Below, piece by piece: positions 1 through 9,074 of a stretch of 64,000 nucleotides of DNA. Source of the DNA: Enterococcus haemoperoxidus ATCC BAA-382 (GTDB lineage Bacteria; Bacillota; Bacilli; Lactobacillales; Enterococcaceae); assembly GCF_000407165.1 (NCBI RefSeq), contig NZ_KE136479.1, positions 1,561,464 to 1,625,463 of the forward strand, given 5' to 3'. Positions within the stretch are counted from its first letter, which is position 1, and each line of letters opens with the position of its first letter. The notes below the pieces were generated by a model, which ran no database searches, was not told where the DNA came from, and was given only the letters and a program-made list of their open reading frames with translations. Position numbers and translations under genes: made by a program.

Positions 1-2538
1 GCCTAGTCCAACAGCTTTAGCCTGTTGTTGTAGATTAGAATACTGTCCACCTGGCATTTCATGCATATAGACTTCTGTTTGTGGTGCATTCAAACCATTT
101 TCAAATGGTTGATAATACATACGAACATCTTCCCAATAATGGTTAATCTTTTGCGTATTGTCGATGTTAACATCTGGTGTACGGTCTCCATTGACTAAAG
201 CATAATATAAACTGCTCATGCTCGGCTGACTTGTTGCACCACTCATTGCACTTGTTGCTACGTCTACGATATCTACACCAGCTTTAGTCGCAGCTGAATA
301 GGTGATAATACCATTACCACTTGTATCATGAGTATGCAGATGAATCGGTAAATCCGTTGTATCTTTTAGCTCACTAATTAAACGATACGCAGCTTGTGGT
401 TTTAATAAACCAGCCATATCTTTGATTGCAATAATATGGGCACCCATTTTTTCAAGTTCTTTTGCCATATTTTTGTAATATTCAACATTATATTTTGCTC
501 TCGTTGGATCATTGATATCACCTGTATAACAAATAGCAGCTTCTGCAATTTTCCCTGTGTCTCTAACTGTTTGAATACTTTTTTCCATTTGTGGTAGCCA
601 ATTCAAACTATCAAAAATACGGAAAACGTCAATACCTTGTTTTGCTGACTCTTTAATAAATTCTTCAATAACATTATCTGGATAATTTTGATAGCCAACA
701 GCATTCGATCCTCTAAACAGCATTTGTAATAACGTATTAGGCATTAGCTTACGAATTTTACGTAATCTTTGCCATGGATCTTCATTCAAAAAACGATAAG
801 CAACGTCAAAGGTTGCCCCGCCCCACATTTCACTAGAAAATAGCTCAGGTAATCCTTCACCAGTCAATCGTGCGATTTCTTTGAAATCTTGTGTTCTCAC
901 GCGAGTTGCTAATAAACTTTGATGTGCATCACGGAAAGTCGTATCAGTTAATAAAACATTTTCTTGTTTTTTAACCCAATCGATTACGCCTTTTGCACCG
1001 TCTTTATCTAAAATATTTTTAGCAGTCACATAATCACTACGTAACTCTAAATCAGTTGGAACACGTGGTGCATCAAAGTATTTTTTCGTTGATTTTTCAA
1101 TTCCAGGAAACCCATTGACCGTTACTTCGCCAATATATTTCATGGTCTTATTACCACGGTCTCTTAATTTCGGAAATTCAAATAATTGTGGCGTACTATC
1201 AATAAATGTCGTTTTGGCTTCACCAGACTGAAATTCAGGATGAGCAATTACTTTGTGTAAAAATGGAATATTAGTTTTAACACCACGAATTCTAAATTCT
1301 CTTAAACAACGCTCCATCTTTTGAATTGCTTTTTCAAAAGTGAAACCATGTGTACAAACTTTTACTAAAAGAGAGTCAAAGTATGGTGTCACTACAGCAC
1401 CTGAATACGCATTCCCTACATCCAACCTAACACCAAAACCACCTGGTGAACGGTACGTATCGATTTTGCCAGTATCCGGCATGAAGTGATTCAGCGGATC
1501 TTCGGTTGTGATCCGGCATTGGATAGCAGCTCCATTTAAAGTGATTTGTTCTTGTTGTGGGATCTTCATATCTTTATGTAGATCAAGCCCTTGAGCGATT
1601 TGCAATTGAGAGACTACAATATCAATATCTGTAATCATTTCTGTAATTGTATGCTCTACTTGAACACGAGGATTTACCTCGATAAAATAAAAATGATCGC
1701 CTTCAACAAGAAACTCAACAGTCCCTGCATTGACATAATTAACATGTTTCATCAGTTGAACCGCAGCATCACAGATTTCTTTACGTTTTTCTTCGTTCAT
1801 TGACACACATGGCGCAACTTCTACAACTTTTTGATGACGACGTTGAACTGAACAATCACGTTCAAATAAATGAACCACATTTCCATGAGTATCCCCTAAG
1901 ATTTGAACCTCAATGTGTTTTGGATTTGAGATATATTTTTCTACATAGACCTCATCTGAACCAAAAGCGGCTTTTGCCTCACTTTTAGCTCGATCATAGC
2001 CTTCTCTAGCTTCTTTTTCATCGTGAGCTACTCGCATTCCGCGACCACCACCACCAAGTGCGGCTTTAATCATAATCGGAAAACCATGTGTACGGCCGAA
2101 CTCTAAAACGCCTTCGATTGTATCCACCGGCCCATCAGAACCAGGTATAGACGCAATACCAGCTGCAACAGCCGCTTCTTTTGCTTTGATTTTATCTCCA
2201 AAAATGTCTAAGTGATGTAATGAAGGGCCAACAAAAATAAGTCCTTCTTCTTCACAACGACGAGCAAACTCTAAATTTTCGGATAAAAATCCATAACCAG
2301 GGTGAATGGCGTCAACACCAGATTTTTTAGCGATCCGGATAATATCTTCCATGTCAAGGTAGGCTTCAATTGGCTTTTTACCTTTACCAACTAAATACGC
2401 TTCATCCGCTTTAAAACGATGAACTGAATATTCATCTTCCGCTGCATAGATTGCCACTGTCCCGATGTGCATCTCTGTGCAGGCTCTAAAAATTCGAATT
2501 GCAATTTCTCCACGATTTGCTACTAAAACTTTTTTCAT
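1..2538 (-). CDS. pyc: Pyruvate carboxylase, 3' end beyond window
   Basis: Biotin-dependent pyruvate carboxylase makes oxaloacetate from pyruvate, bicarbonate and ATP, replenishing C4 acids in the cytoplasm. The first 846 residues are visible and uninterrupted. They begin MKKVLVANRGEIAIRIF, typical of the biotin carboxylase domain, with the ATP-grasp glycine loop GGGGRGMR near residue 161 and the RDCSVQRRHQK segment. The carboxyltransferase domain starts near residue 530 with DTTFRDAHQSLLATRVR. The C-terminal biotinyl domain lies outside the window. The ATG follows TAGGAGTG at good spacing. It is the last gene of an apparent ylaN-ftsW-pyc series, 134 bases after ftsW. Identification rests on the full visible domain order. 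Confidence 0.97.
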   Translation of the reverse strand, partial: MKKVLVANRGEIAIRIFRACTEMHIGTVAIYAAEDEYSVHRFKADEAYLVGKGKKPIEAYLDMEDIIRIAKKSGVDAIHPGYGFLSENLEFARRCEEEGLIFVGPSLHHLDIFGDKIKAKEAAVAAGIASIPGSDGPVDTIEGVLEFGRTHGFPIMIKAALGGGGRGMRVAHDEKEAREGYDRAKSEAKAAFGSDEVYVEKYISNPKHIEVQILGDTHGNVVHLFERDCSVQRRHQKVVEVAPCVSMNEEKRKEICDAAVQLMKHVNYVNAGTVEFLVEGDHFYFIEVNPRVQVEHTITEMITDIDIVVSQLQIAQGLDLHKDMKIPQQEQITLNGAAIQCRITTEDPLNHFMPDTGKIDTYRSPGGFGVRLDVGNAYSGAVVTPYFDSLLVKVCTHGFTFEKAIQKMERCLREFRIRGVKTNIPFLHKVIAHPEFQSGEAKTTFIDSTPQLFEFPKLRDRGNKTMKYIGEVTVNGFPGIEKSTKKYFDAPRVPTDLELRSDYVTAKNILDKDGAKGVIDWVKKQENVLLTDTTFRDAHQSLLATRVRTQDFKEIARLTGEGLPELFSSEMWGGATFDVAYRFLNEDPWQRLRKIRKLMPNTLLQMLFRGSNAVGYQNYPDNVIEEFIKESAKQGIDVFRIFDSLNWLPQMEKSIQTVRDTGKIAEAAICYTGDINDPTRAKYNVEYYKNMAKELEKMGAHIIAIKDMAGLLKPQAAYRLISELKDTTDLPIHLHTHDTSGNGIITYSAATKAGVDIVDVATSAMSGATSQPSMSSLYYALVNGDRTPDVNIDNTQKINHYWEDVRMYYQPFENGLNAPQTEVYMHEMPGGQYSNLQQQAKAVGLG

Positions 2539-2594
2539 TTTTTCACTCCTACCCGTTTTGTTGAGGCTAAAACAGCAGTACCTAGCTCAATTCT

Positions 2595-2626
2595 CAATTC
2601 GAATCCTTCGTGATGCAATCGAATTG
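2595..2626. repeat. Inverted repeat between ftsW and pyc
   Basis: Arms CAATTCGA (2595-2602) and TCGAATTG (2619-2626) enclose a 16-base loop. No T-run follows on the minus strand, so it is not a normal terminator. It could be an mRNA processing or stability hairpin that sets different levels of ftsW and pyc. Function unknown. Confidence 0.4.
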
Positions 2627-2672
2627 GAGCAAAGTAGTCGCTTTTGTTTCATCCTATATTTGTCTTCATTTA

Positions 2673-3863
2673 TTAATTACCAAGTAATTGGTATTCTTGG
2701 TCCATTTTTTGCTTTTTCTCGTCTGCGCTGATATTTAGTACAAAAGCGACAGCGATAGAAATAATCAGTACACTATTTCCTCCTTGACTTAAGAAAGGAA
2801 ACGTTACTCCTGTTAAAGGAATTACACCTGTAATACCACCTAAATTGATAAAAACCTGTAACAGTAACATTGAGCCAATACCGATACACATCAATGAGTT
2901 AAATGGTTTTTTAGAGCGCACCCCAACTAAAATAATCCGAGCAATCATAAACATTAAAATTGCTAGTATCATAAGTGACACCAATAAGCCTAACTCTTCA
3001 ATCGTAATAGCAAAGATAAAATCTGAATGAGCCTCAGGTAAAAAACCTTTTTTCTGAATGCTATTTCCTAAGCCTTTTCCGAACCAACCACCATTATTAA
3101 TAGCGAAATAAGAATTTGCTAACTGATGTCCTGCATTCCGTTCGTCTTTAAACGGGTTTAAAAAAATTGCAAAACGTTGATACACATATTGATACCGATC
3201 TGGAATAAAACTGCCTCCAGTTAAAAGCAAGGTTTGAATCACAGCGATACTACCTATAATGCCAACACCACCAACAAGATATGTGTACATATAATTAACA
3301 CCGCTGGCAAGCACCATGATAATCACCAATAAAGTCAAAATTGCCGCATTACCTAAATCGGGTTGAATCGCTACAAGGAAAATTAAAAAACCAACCAAAA
3401 GCATTGGTCTAAAAACAGCTTTTTTAAATTCTTTGTCGATATATTTCTGTCTTCGACCTAAAATATAAGCTAGGTACCAGATGACCATAATTTTAAGGTA
3501 TTCGGCTGGTTGCATTGAAAATGACCCAATCTGAATCCAACCTTTAGCACCATTGATCTCAGCCCCTAACTTTGTAAAACGAACAGCTAGAAGTAATACG
3601 GATATAACTACAATCGCAAACATAATGAAGCCTTTAATTTGAAAAACAGTAGTTTTCATTTTATAAATAAAAAACATTGCGACCAAACTTAAAAGCCAAA
3701 ATTGTAATTGCGTGACAACCATTCCAGTTGGCGGTTCTCCTTTGGATACTAGTAAAGAGGATGTTGAACTGTAAACCATAATCAATCCTATCGCACTAAG
3801 GACTAAGTACGGGATCAAAATACTATAATCTAACAGATGCCTCTTTTTTATCTTGTTTGGCAA
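2673..3863 (-). CDS. ftsW: Septal peptidoglycan glycosyltransferase FtsW (SEDS family)
   Basis: A 396-residue polytopic membrane protein of the SEDS family (FtsW/RodA/SpoVE), which polymerises lipid II at the division septum with a partner class B PBP. It starts HLLDYSILIPYLVLSAIGL, has about ten membrane segments, and carries the family segments QPDLGNA near residue 168, NPFKDERNAGHQ and EAHSDFIFA. Assignment as FtsW rather than RodA follows N-terminal similarity and the ylaN-ftsW-pyc gene order known from enterococci. The start is a TTG placed 8 bases after GGAGG, and no ATG fits better. It begins 3 bases after ylaN ends, so the two are probably co-transcribed. Confidence 0.93.
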   Translation of the reverse strand: MPNKIKKRHLLDYSILIPYLVLSAIGLIMVYSSTSSLLVSKGEPPTGMVVTQLQFWLLSLVAMFFIYKMKTTVFQIKGFIMFAIVVISVLLLAVRFTKLGAEINGAKGWIQIGSFSMQPAEYLKIMVIWYLAYILGRRQKYIDKEFKKAVFRPMLLVGFLIFLVAIQPDLGNAAILTLLVIIMVLASGVNYMYTYLVGGVGIIGSIAVIQTLLLTGGSFIPDRYQYVYQRFAIFLNPFKDERNAGHQLANSYFAINNGGWFGKGLGNSIQKKGFLPEAHSDFIFAITIEELGLLVSLMILAILMFMIARIILVGVRSKKPFNSLMCIGIGSMLLLQVFINLGGITGVIPLTGVTFPFLSQGGNSVLIISIAVAFVLNISADEKKQKMDQEYQLLGN

Positions 3864-3866
3864 AGT

Positions 3867-4169
3867 TTAACCCTCCTTGCCAATCTCTTTTTTTTCTTGT
3901 GTTTCCTCATAAACGTCACTATATAATTGGTTAAGTTCTTTTTCCAAATCACTTAGCAATTGATGTCCTTCTTTTGAACTTAAAATACCTAATCGAATGG
4001 CATAAGTCACTTGACGAGAGAAACCATACATTTGTGTATCTACGACTTCCTCAAAGGCTTTACATTGGGAAATACATAGGCTATTTTTTTGATTACGGAT
4101 CAACATCATGATCCTTTGTGCATCATCGTTCAACAGCTGAACGGCAAAATCTTTTGAAATGGATTCCAT
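3867..4169 (-). CDS. ylaN: YlaN family protein (UPF0358)
   Basis: A small, acidic, soluble protein of about 100 residues of the YlaN/UPF0358 family. The core DAQRIMMLIRNQKNSL and FEEVVDTQMYGFSRQV align with Bacillus YlaN. In Bacillus and Staphylococcus, YlaN has been linked to iron homeostasis through interaction with Fur; that role is inferred here from homology. Either the ATG at 4169 (11 bases from GGGAGG) or a GTG two codons upstream (4175, 5 bases from GGGAGG) could be the start. ATG is preferred here without strong evidence. It is the first gene of the ylaN-ftsW-pyc series. Confidence 0.88.
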   Translation of the reverse strand: MESISKDFAVQLLNDDAQRIMMLIRNQKNSLCISQCKAFEEVVDTQMYGFSRQVTYAIRLGILSSKEGHQLLSDLEKELNQLYSDVYEETQEKKEIGKEG

Positions 4170-4451
4170 TTGCACTAAAACCTCCCATCTTAATTATGTA
4201 ATTATAGCATAATTTGTCCATTTATTAACAGAAATTTCCTGAAAATCCCGTGTTTAACAATTTTTTTAATTTTTATGAAACAGAAATAAATGGAAATCTC
4301 ATTATTCTTACAGATTATAGGGAAAATTAATCAAAGAAATAAGTTGTTTATTATAGATAGCAATAACTAAATTCTATCATTTGATGGATTGAAGCACGAC
4401 ACAAATAGTATCTCAAAGCGTTATTTTTATAACTAGTATTTTTCTTTTATT
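4170..4451. other. AT-rich intergenic stretch
   Basis: Upstream region of ylaN up to the small membrane protein gene. It should hold the ylaN-ftsW-pyc promoter. I see no convincing operator, riboswitch or gene in it. Confidence 0.4.
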
Positions 4452-4607
4452 TCAATTTAAACCATAAACAATTGCGTAATAAATTACATAAAACCAACTT
4501 AATGCACCATGAAACACAGCCCAAATAATACTGTGCCAATTCACATACGAAATAACTAAAGCTAATGCACATCCAAATGAAATTCCTGCTTTGGCACTTT
4601 CTTTCAT
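4452..4607 (-). CDS. Small hydrophobic membrane protein, 51 residues
   Basis: An open frame of 51 codons begins with ATG 7 bases after a perfect AGGAGGAG ribosome binding site and ends at TGA. It reads MKESAKAGISFGCALALVIS and then a tryptophan- and tyrosine-rich segment (YVNWHSIIWAVFHGALSWFY) ending VIYYAIVYGLN. Two closely spaced hydrophobic segments predict a small integral membrane protein. The strong ribosome binding site and the membrane-like composition argue that it is real despite its size. It stands alone, flanked by AT-rich DNA. I do not recognise a characterised family. Confidence 0.75.
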   Translation of the reverse strand: MKESAKAGISFGCALALVISYVNWHSIIWAVFHGALSWFYVIYYAIVYGLN

Positions 4608-4800
4608 AATTGCTCCTCCTAAAATTAATGACTTATTTTATAAAATAATAGTTTAGATTATGATGAAAACCACGTTAGTTAAATGGGATACTTCTTTTTT
4701 ATTGATTCGTTTAACGAATACATAATTCTATTATTAATAGTAACAGAATCTATTTTAAGAAGCTATCAAAGCAATTAGAAGAGAGGCGTTGTTCTAAAAA
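4608..4800. other. AT-rich intergenic stretch
   Basis: Between the small membrane protein and the adh terminator. It probably carries the promoter of the 51-residue gene. Nothing else is recognised. Confidence 0.35.
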
Positions 4801-4845
4801 AAGACCCTTAAAAGTTAGAATTTTAACTCTTTCTTTAAGGGTCTT
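4801..4845 (-). terminator. Intrinsic terminator of adh
   Basis: A 12-bp stem (AAGACCCTTAAA at 4801-4812 with its complement at 4834-4845) is followed on the minus strand by seven T. It lies 35 bases after the adh stop codon. Confidence 0.85.
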
Positions 4846-4879
4846 TACTATTTAATTTGTTTTTTACCTTAGAATTGTT

Positions 4880-5899
4880 TTATTTTTTTAAATCAACAAC
4901 CATTCTACCTTTGATTTTGCCTTGTTCCATTTCTTCAAAGATGTCATTGACTTCATGTAGACAACGTGTTTCTACAACTGGCACTACTTTACCTTCTGCA
5001 CCAAATTGGAATGCTTCTTCTAAATCTTTACGTGTTCCAACTAATGAACCTACGATTTGAATCCCATCCAATACAGTTTTAACGATTGCTAAATCCATTG
5101 TTTCAGGCGGTAATCCAACTGCAACGACTTTCCCAGCAGCTCTTACAGAATCAACCGCTTGGTTAAAGGCAACTTTTGAAACAGCCGTAACAACTGCCGC
5201 GTGAGCACCGCCGACTTTCTCTTGAATCCATGCTCCTGCATCGCCATCTGTTAGTGGGTTGCAAACCAAATCAGCGCCTAATTCTTTAGCAAATTCTAAC
5301 TTATCATCATTGATATCAACGGCAATTACTTTAGCATTAAATACATTTTTAGCATATTGAATCGCTAAATTACCTAATCCACCGATTCCGTAGATAGCAA
5401 CCCATTGTCCTGGTTTTACATCTGACACTTTGATTGCTTTATAACAAGTAACGCCCGCACATGAAATACTGCTGGCCTGAGCTGGATCTAATCCTTCTGG
5501 TACTTTAACAGCGTAGTCAGCTTTAACGATACATTGTTCAGCCATCGCACCATCTACTGAAAATCCAGCATTTTTCACTTGACGACAGAAAGTTTCACGG
5601 CCTGTAATACAATATTCACACGTTCCGCATCCTTCAAAGAACCAAGCAATACTTACACGGTCTCCTACTTTAACACTTTCAACGCCAGGAGCAATTTCTT
5701 TAACGATCCCGATTCCTTCATGACCGATTACTCGTCCTGGCACTTCACCAAAATCACCATGAGCCACATGTAAGTCAGTATGACAAACACCACAATATTC
5801 AACATCCACTAAAGCTTCCCCAGCTTCAAGTGGTCTAAGACTCACTTCCTTGATTTCTACTTTTCCATTATTTTCTTTCGTTACAACAGCTGCTTTCAT
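4880..5899 (-). CDS. adhP: Zinc-dependent alcohol dehydrogenase, AdhP type
   Basis: NAD(P)-dependent medium-chain alcohol dehydrogenase of 339 residues that interconverts alcohols and aldehydes in the cytoplasm. Visible features are the catalytic zinc region [10 protein letters not shown] (residues 35-44) with GHEGIG downstream, the structural zinc cysteines [12 protein letters not shown], and the Rossmann dinucleotide motif GIGGLG near residue 172. The start MKAAVVTK at 5899 is chosen because AGGAG lies 7 bases upstream. A longer reading to 5935 has no ribosome binding site. It is monocistronic, with its own terminator. Its promoter overlaps a cre-like sequence and sits next to a near-perfect Rex operator, fitting NADH-responsive and catabolite control of fermentation. 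Confidence 0.92.
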   Translation of the reverse strand: MKAAVVTKENNGKVEIKEVSLRPLEAGEALVDVEYCGVCHTDLHVAHGDFGEVPGRVIGHEGIGIVKEIAPGVESVKVGDRVSIAWFFEGCGTCEYCITGRETFCRQVKNAGFSVDGAMAEQCIVKADYAVKVPEGLDPAQASSISCAGVTCYKAIKVSDVKPGQWVAIYGIGGLGNLAIQYAKNVFNAKVIAVDINDDKLEFAKELGADLVCNPLTDGDAGAWIQEKVGGAHAAVVTAVSKVAFNQAVDSVRAAGKVVAVGLPPETMDLAIVKTVLDGIQIVGSLVGTRKDLEEAFQFGAEGKVVPVVETRCLHEVNDIFEEMEQGKIKGRMVVDLKK

Positions 5900-5934
5900 T
5901 CTATCACTCCTGTATTTTATATTATATGGTAACA

Positions 5935-5968
5935 ATTATATTTTACCATGTATGAAATCGTTTTAACA
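5935..5968 (-). promoter_or_regulatory. adh promoter with overlapping cre-like site
   Basis: On the minus strand, TGTTAA (5963-5968) and TAAAAT (5940-5945) are separated by 17 bases. A second -10-like TATAAT lies at 5935-5940. The forward sequence TGAAATCGTTTTAA at 5953-5966 matches the CcpA cre consensus TGWAANCGNTNWCA at 13 of 14 positions and covers the spacer and -35 element, a position that would repress. Motif match only. Confidence 0.6.
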
Positions 5969-5974
5969 GTCTTT

Positions 5975-5992
5975 TTGAGAATAATTTCACAA
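5975..5992. promoter_or_regulatory. Rex operator
   Basis: On the minus strand this reads TTGTGAAATTATTCTCAA. It matches the Rex consensus TTGTGAA-N4-TTCACAA with one mismatch and lies 7 bases upstream of the adh -35 element. Rex is the NADH/NAD sensor that controls fermentative dehydrogenases in Firmicutes. Control of this gene by Rex is inferred. Confidence 0.7.
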
Positions 5993-6020
5993 TATGAGAA
6001 AATTTGTTTAACATACATAA

Positions 6021-6067
6021 AAAAGAGTGAAAATGAATCATTTTGCATGATTCATTCTCACTCTTTT
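6021..6067 (-). terminator. Intrinsic terminator of pfkA-pyk
   Basis: A long near-perfect hairpin (about 20 bp, arms AAAAGAGTGA...TCACTCTTTT) followed on the minus strand by a T-run, 20 bases after the pyk stop codon. Confidence 0.88.
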
Positions 6068-6086
6068 TAAAGCTATAATTAAAAGT

Positions 6087-7844
6087 TTAGATTGCTGTTG
6101 TTGCGCCACGGTATACAATACCACGACGAGGATCAACAGTGATTAATTCATCGTTAGCAATCAAGTTTGTTGCATCAGCTGCACCAACGATTACAGGAAT
6201 ATCTTTCGCAATTGCAACAACTGCTGCATGAGAAGTTAATCCACCTTCTTCAACAACCAAAGCAATTGCTTTGTCGATTGCAGGCATATAATCTTTGTCA
6301 GTTGTTTTAACAACTAGAATCGAACCTTCTACTGCATTTGCTACTGCTTCTTCAGCTGTATTTGCTACAACTGCTTTAGCAATAACTGATGATTCACCGA
6401 TCCCTTGACCTTGTACTAATTTTGATCCGATCATTTGGATCTTCATTAAGTTGGTTGTACCTTTCTCGCCTACAGGTACCCCCGCTGTAATGATGATCAA
6501 ATCACCTTCACTTGCAAATCCTTCTTCTTGAGAAATGTGTGTTGCTAAGTTGAACATTTCATCAGTGCTTGATGGTTTGTCAGCAACAGTTGCATAAACT
6601 CCCCAAGATAATGATAAGCTACGAGCTTTTTGTTCTGAGAAAGTGATCGCAACGATATGAGATTTTGGACGATATTTAGAAATCATGCGAGCAGTGTGGC
6701 CTGATTCAGTTGCTGCAACGATAGTTTGGATACCCAAGTTACGTGCAGTGTGACCAACTGATTGTCCAATTGCTTCAGCCATATCTGTTTTGCTGTAAAG
6801 TTTCAAGGCAAATGAATCTTGGTTAATCAATGCTTCTTCAGTACGAACTGCGATACGAGCCATTGTTTGAACAGCTTCTAATGGGTAATCCCCCGCAGCT
6901 GTTTCACCAGAAAGCATTACTGCATCTGTTCCGTCATAGATTGCATTGGCAACGTCATTTGCTTCCGCACGTGTTGGACGCGGGTTACGTTGCATAGAAT
7001 CTAACATTTGAGTTGCCGTAATAACTGGTTTGCCTAAAGCGTTACATTTTTTGATCAATTCTTTTTGAACAACTGGAACGTCTTCTGTTGGAATTTCAAC
7101 ACCCATGTCACCACGAGCGACCATCAAGCCATCAGAAACTTTTAGGATTTCGTCAATGTTATCGATACCTTCTTGGTTTTCGATTTTAGGAATAATTTGG
7201 ATATGGGTTGCGTTTTCTTCTTCTAAAATTTTAGTAATTTCTAAAACGTCAGTTGCACGGCGAACGAAACTTGCTGCGATAAAATCAACACCTTGTTCGA
7301 TACCAAAACGGATATCAGCAGCATCTTTATCAGTGATACCAGGAAGATTTACAGAAACTCCAGGTACGTTAACACCTTTTTTATTTTTTAGAACGCCTTC
7401 GTTTTTAACAAGGGTAACGATTTCGTTTGCAGCACGGTCGATATCAGTTACTTCTAAATCGATTAATCCATCATCTAAAAGAATATGAGAACCAACATTT
7501 ACATCGTTGATCAATTCTGGATAAGTGATTGAGAATTTTTCGTTAGTTCCTAAAACTTCCGTCATAGAAAGACGTACTGAATCACCAGTTCTTAAAGTGA
7601 TTGCGCCATTTTCCATTTCGTTCGTACGGATTTCAGGACCTTTTGTATCAAGTAAGATTGCTACACGTTTTCCTGTAATTTTTGCAGCCTCACGAATATT
7701 TTTGATGCGGTTACCATGTTCTTCAAAGTCACCATGTGAGAAGTTCAAACGGCAAACATTCATTCCTGCATTAATTAAGTTGACTAGCATATCTACAGTT
7801 TCACTAGCTGGTCCGATCGTACATACGATTTTCGTTTTTTTCAT
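6087..7844 (-). CDS. pyk: Pyruvate kinase
   Basis: Last step of glycolysis: phosphoenolpyruvate plus ADP gives pyruvate and ATP. The protein is 585 residues, starting [15 protein letters not shown], with the (beta/alpha)8 barrel, the active-site segments [11 protein letters not shown] and [13 protein letters not shown], and TATQMLDSM. The last ~100 residues (GILVV-type swivelling domain with [11 protein letters not shown]) form the PEP-utiliser mobile domain found in Bacillus-type pyruvate kinases. The ATG at 7844 is preferred because AGGAG lies 9 bases upstream; an in-frame TTG two codons earlier is not needed. It follows pfkA by 96 bases on the same strand and shares its terminator, as is usual in Firmicutes. 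Confidence 0.98.
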   Translation of the reverse strand: MKKTKIVCTIGPASETVDMLVNLINAGMNVCRLNFSHGDFEEHGNRIKNIREAAKITGKRVAILLDTKGPEIRTNEMENGAITLRTGDSVRLSMTEVLGTNEKFSITYPELINDVNVGSHILLDDGLIDLEVTDIDRAANEIVTLVKNEGVLKNKKGVNVPGVSVNLPGITDKDAADIRFGIEQGVDFIAASFVRRATDVLEITKILEEENATHIQIIPKIENQEGIDNIDEILKVSDGLMVARGDMGVEIPTEDVPVVQKELIKKCNALGKPVITATQMLDSMQRNPRPTRAEANDVANAIYDGTDAVMLSGETAAGDYPLEAVQTMARIAVRTEEALINQDSFALKLYSKTDMAEAIGQSVGHTARNLGIQTIVAATESGHTARMISKYRPKSHIVAITFSEQKARSLSLSWGVYATVADKPSSTDEMFNLATHISQEEGFASEGDLIIITAGVPVGEKGTTNLMKIQMIGSKLVQGQGIGESSVIAKAVVANTAEEAVANAVEGSILVVKTTDKDYMPAIDKAIALVVEEGGLTSHAAVVAIAKDIPVIVGAADATNLIANDELITVDPRRGIVYRGATTAI

Positions 7845-7940
7845 TACCAAACGCTCCTATTCCATTTTTGTTTATACGTTGTGAAGATTATCTATTTTCC
7901 TCAAGCGATGCTTAAGACAGCTCAAATTTTAAGCTCATCC

Positions 7941-8957
<1,017 letters not shown>

Positions 8958-8988
8958 TTATTCATTACTCAAAAATATTACGTCACTC

Positions 8989-9017
8989 ATTTTACCATTA
9001 ATAGTGCAAAATGTCTT
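8989..9017 (-). promoter_or_regulatory. pfkA-pyk promoter (extended -10)
   Basis: On the minus strand, AAGACA (9012-9017), a 17-base spacer, and TGGTAAAAT carrying the extended -10 element (TAAAAT 8989-8994). The leader to pfkA is about 80 bases. Confidence 0.65.
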
Positions 9018-9074
9018 GGTTTAAGAAGAAATAATTGAAAAAAGATGAAAACAATTAGTATTTTTTACCGTAAA

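Noticed and set aside
7105-7488. 127-codon plus-strand frame opposite pyk
   Set aside because: Antisense shadow of a highly conserved gene, without ribosome binding site.
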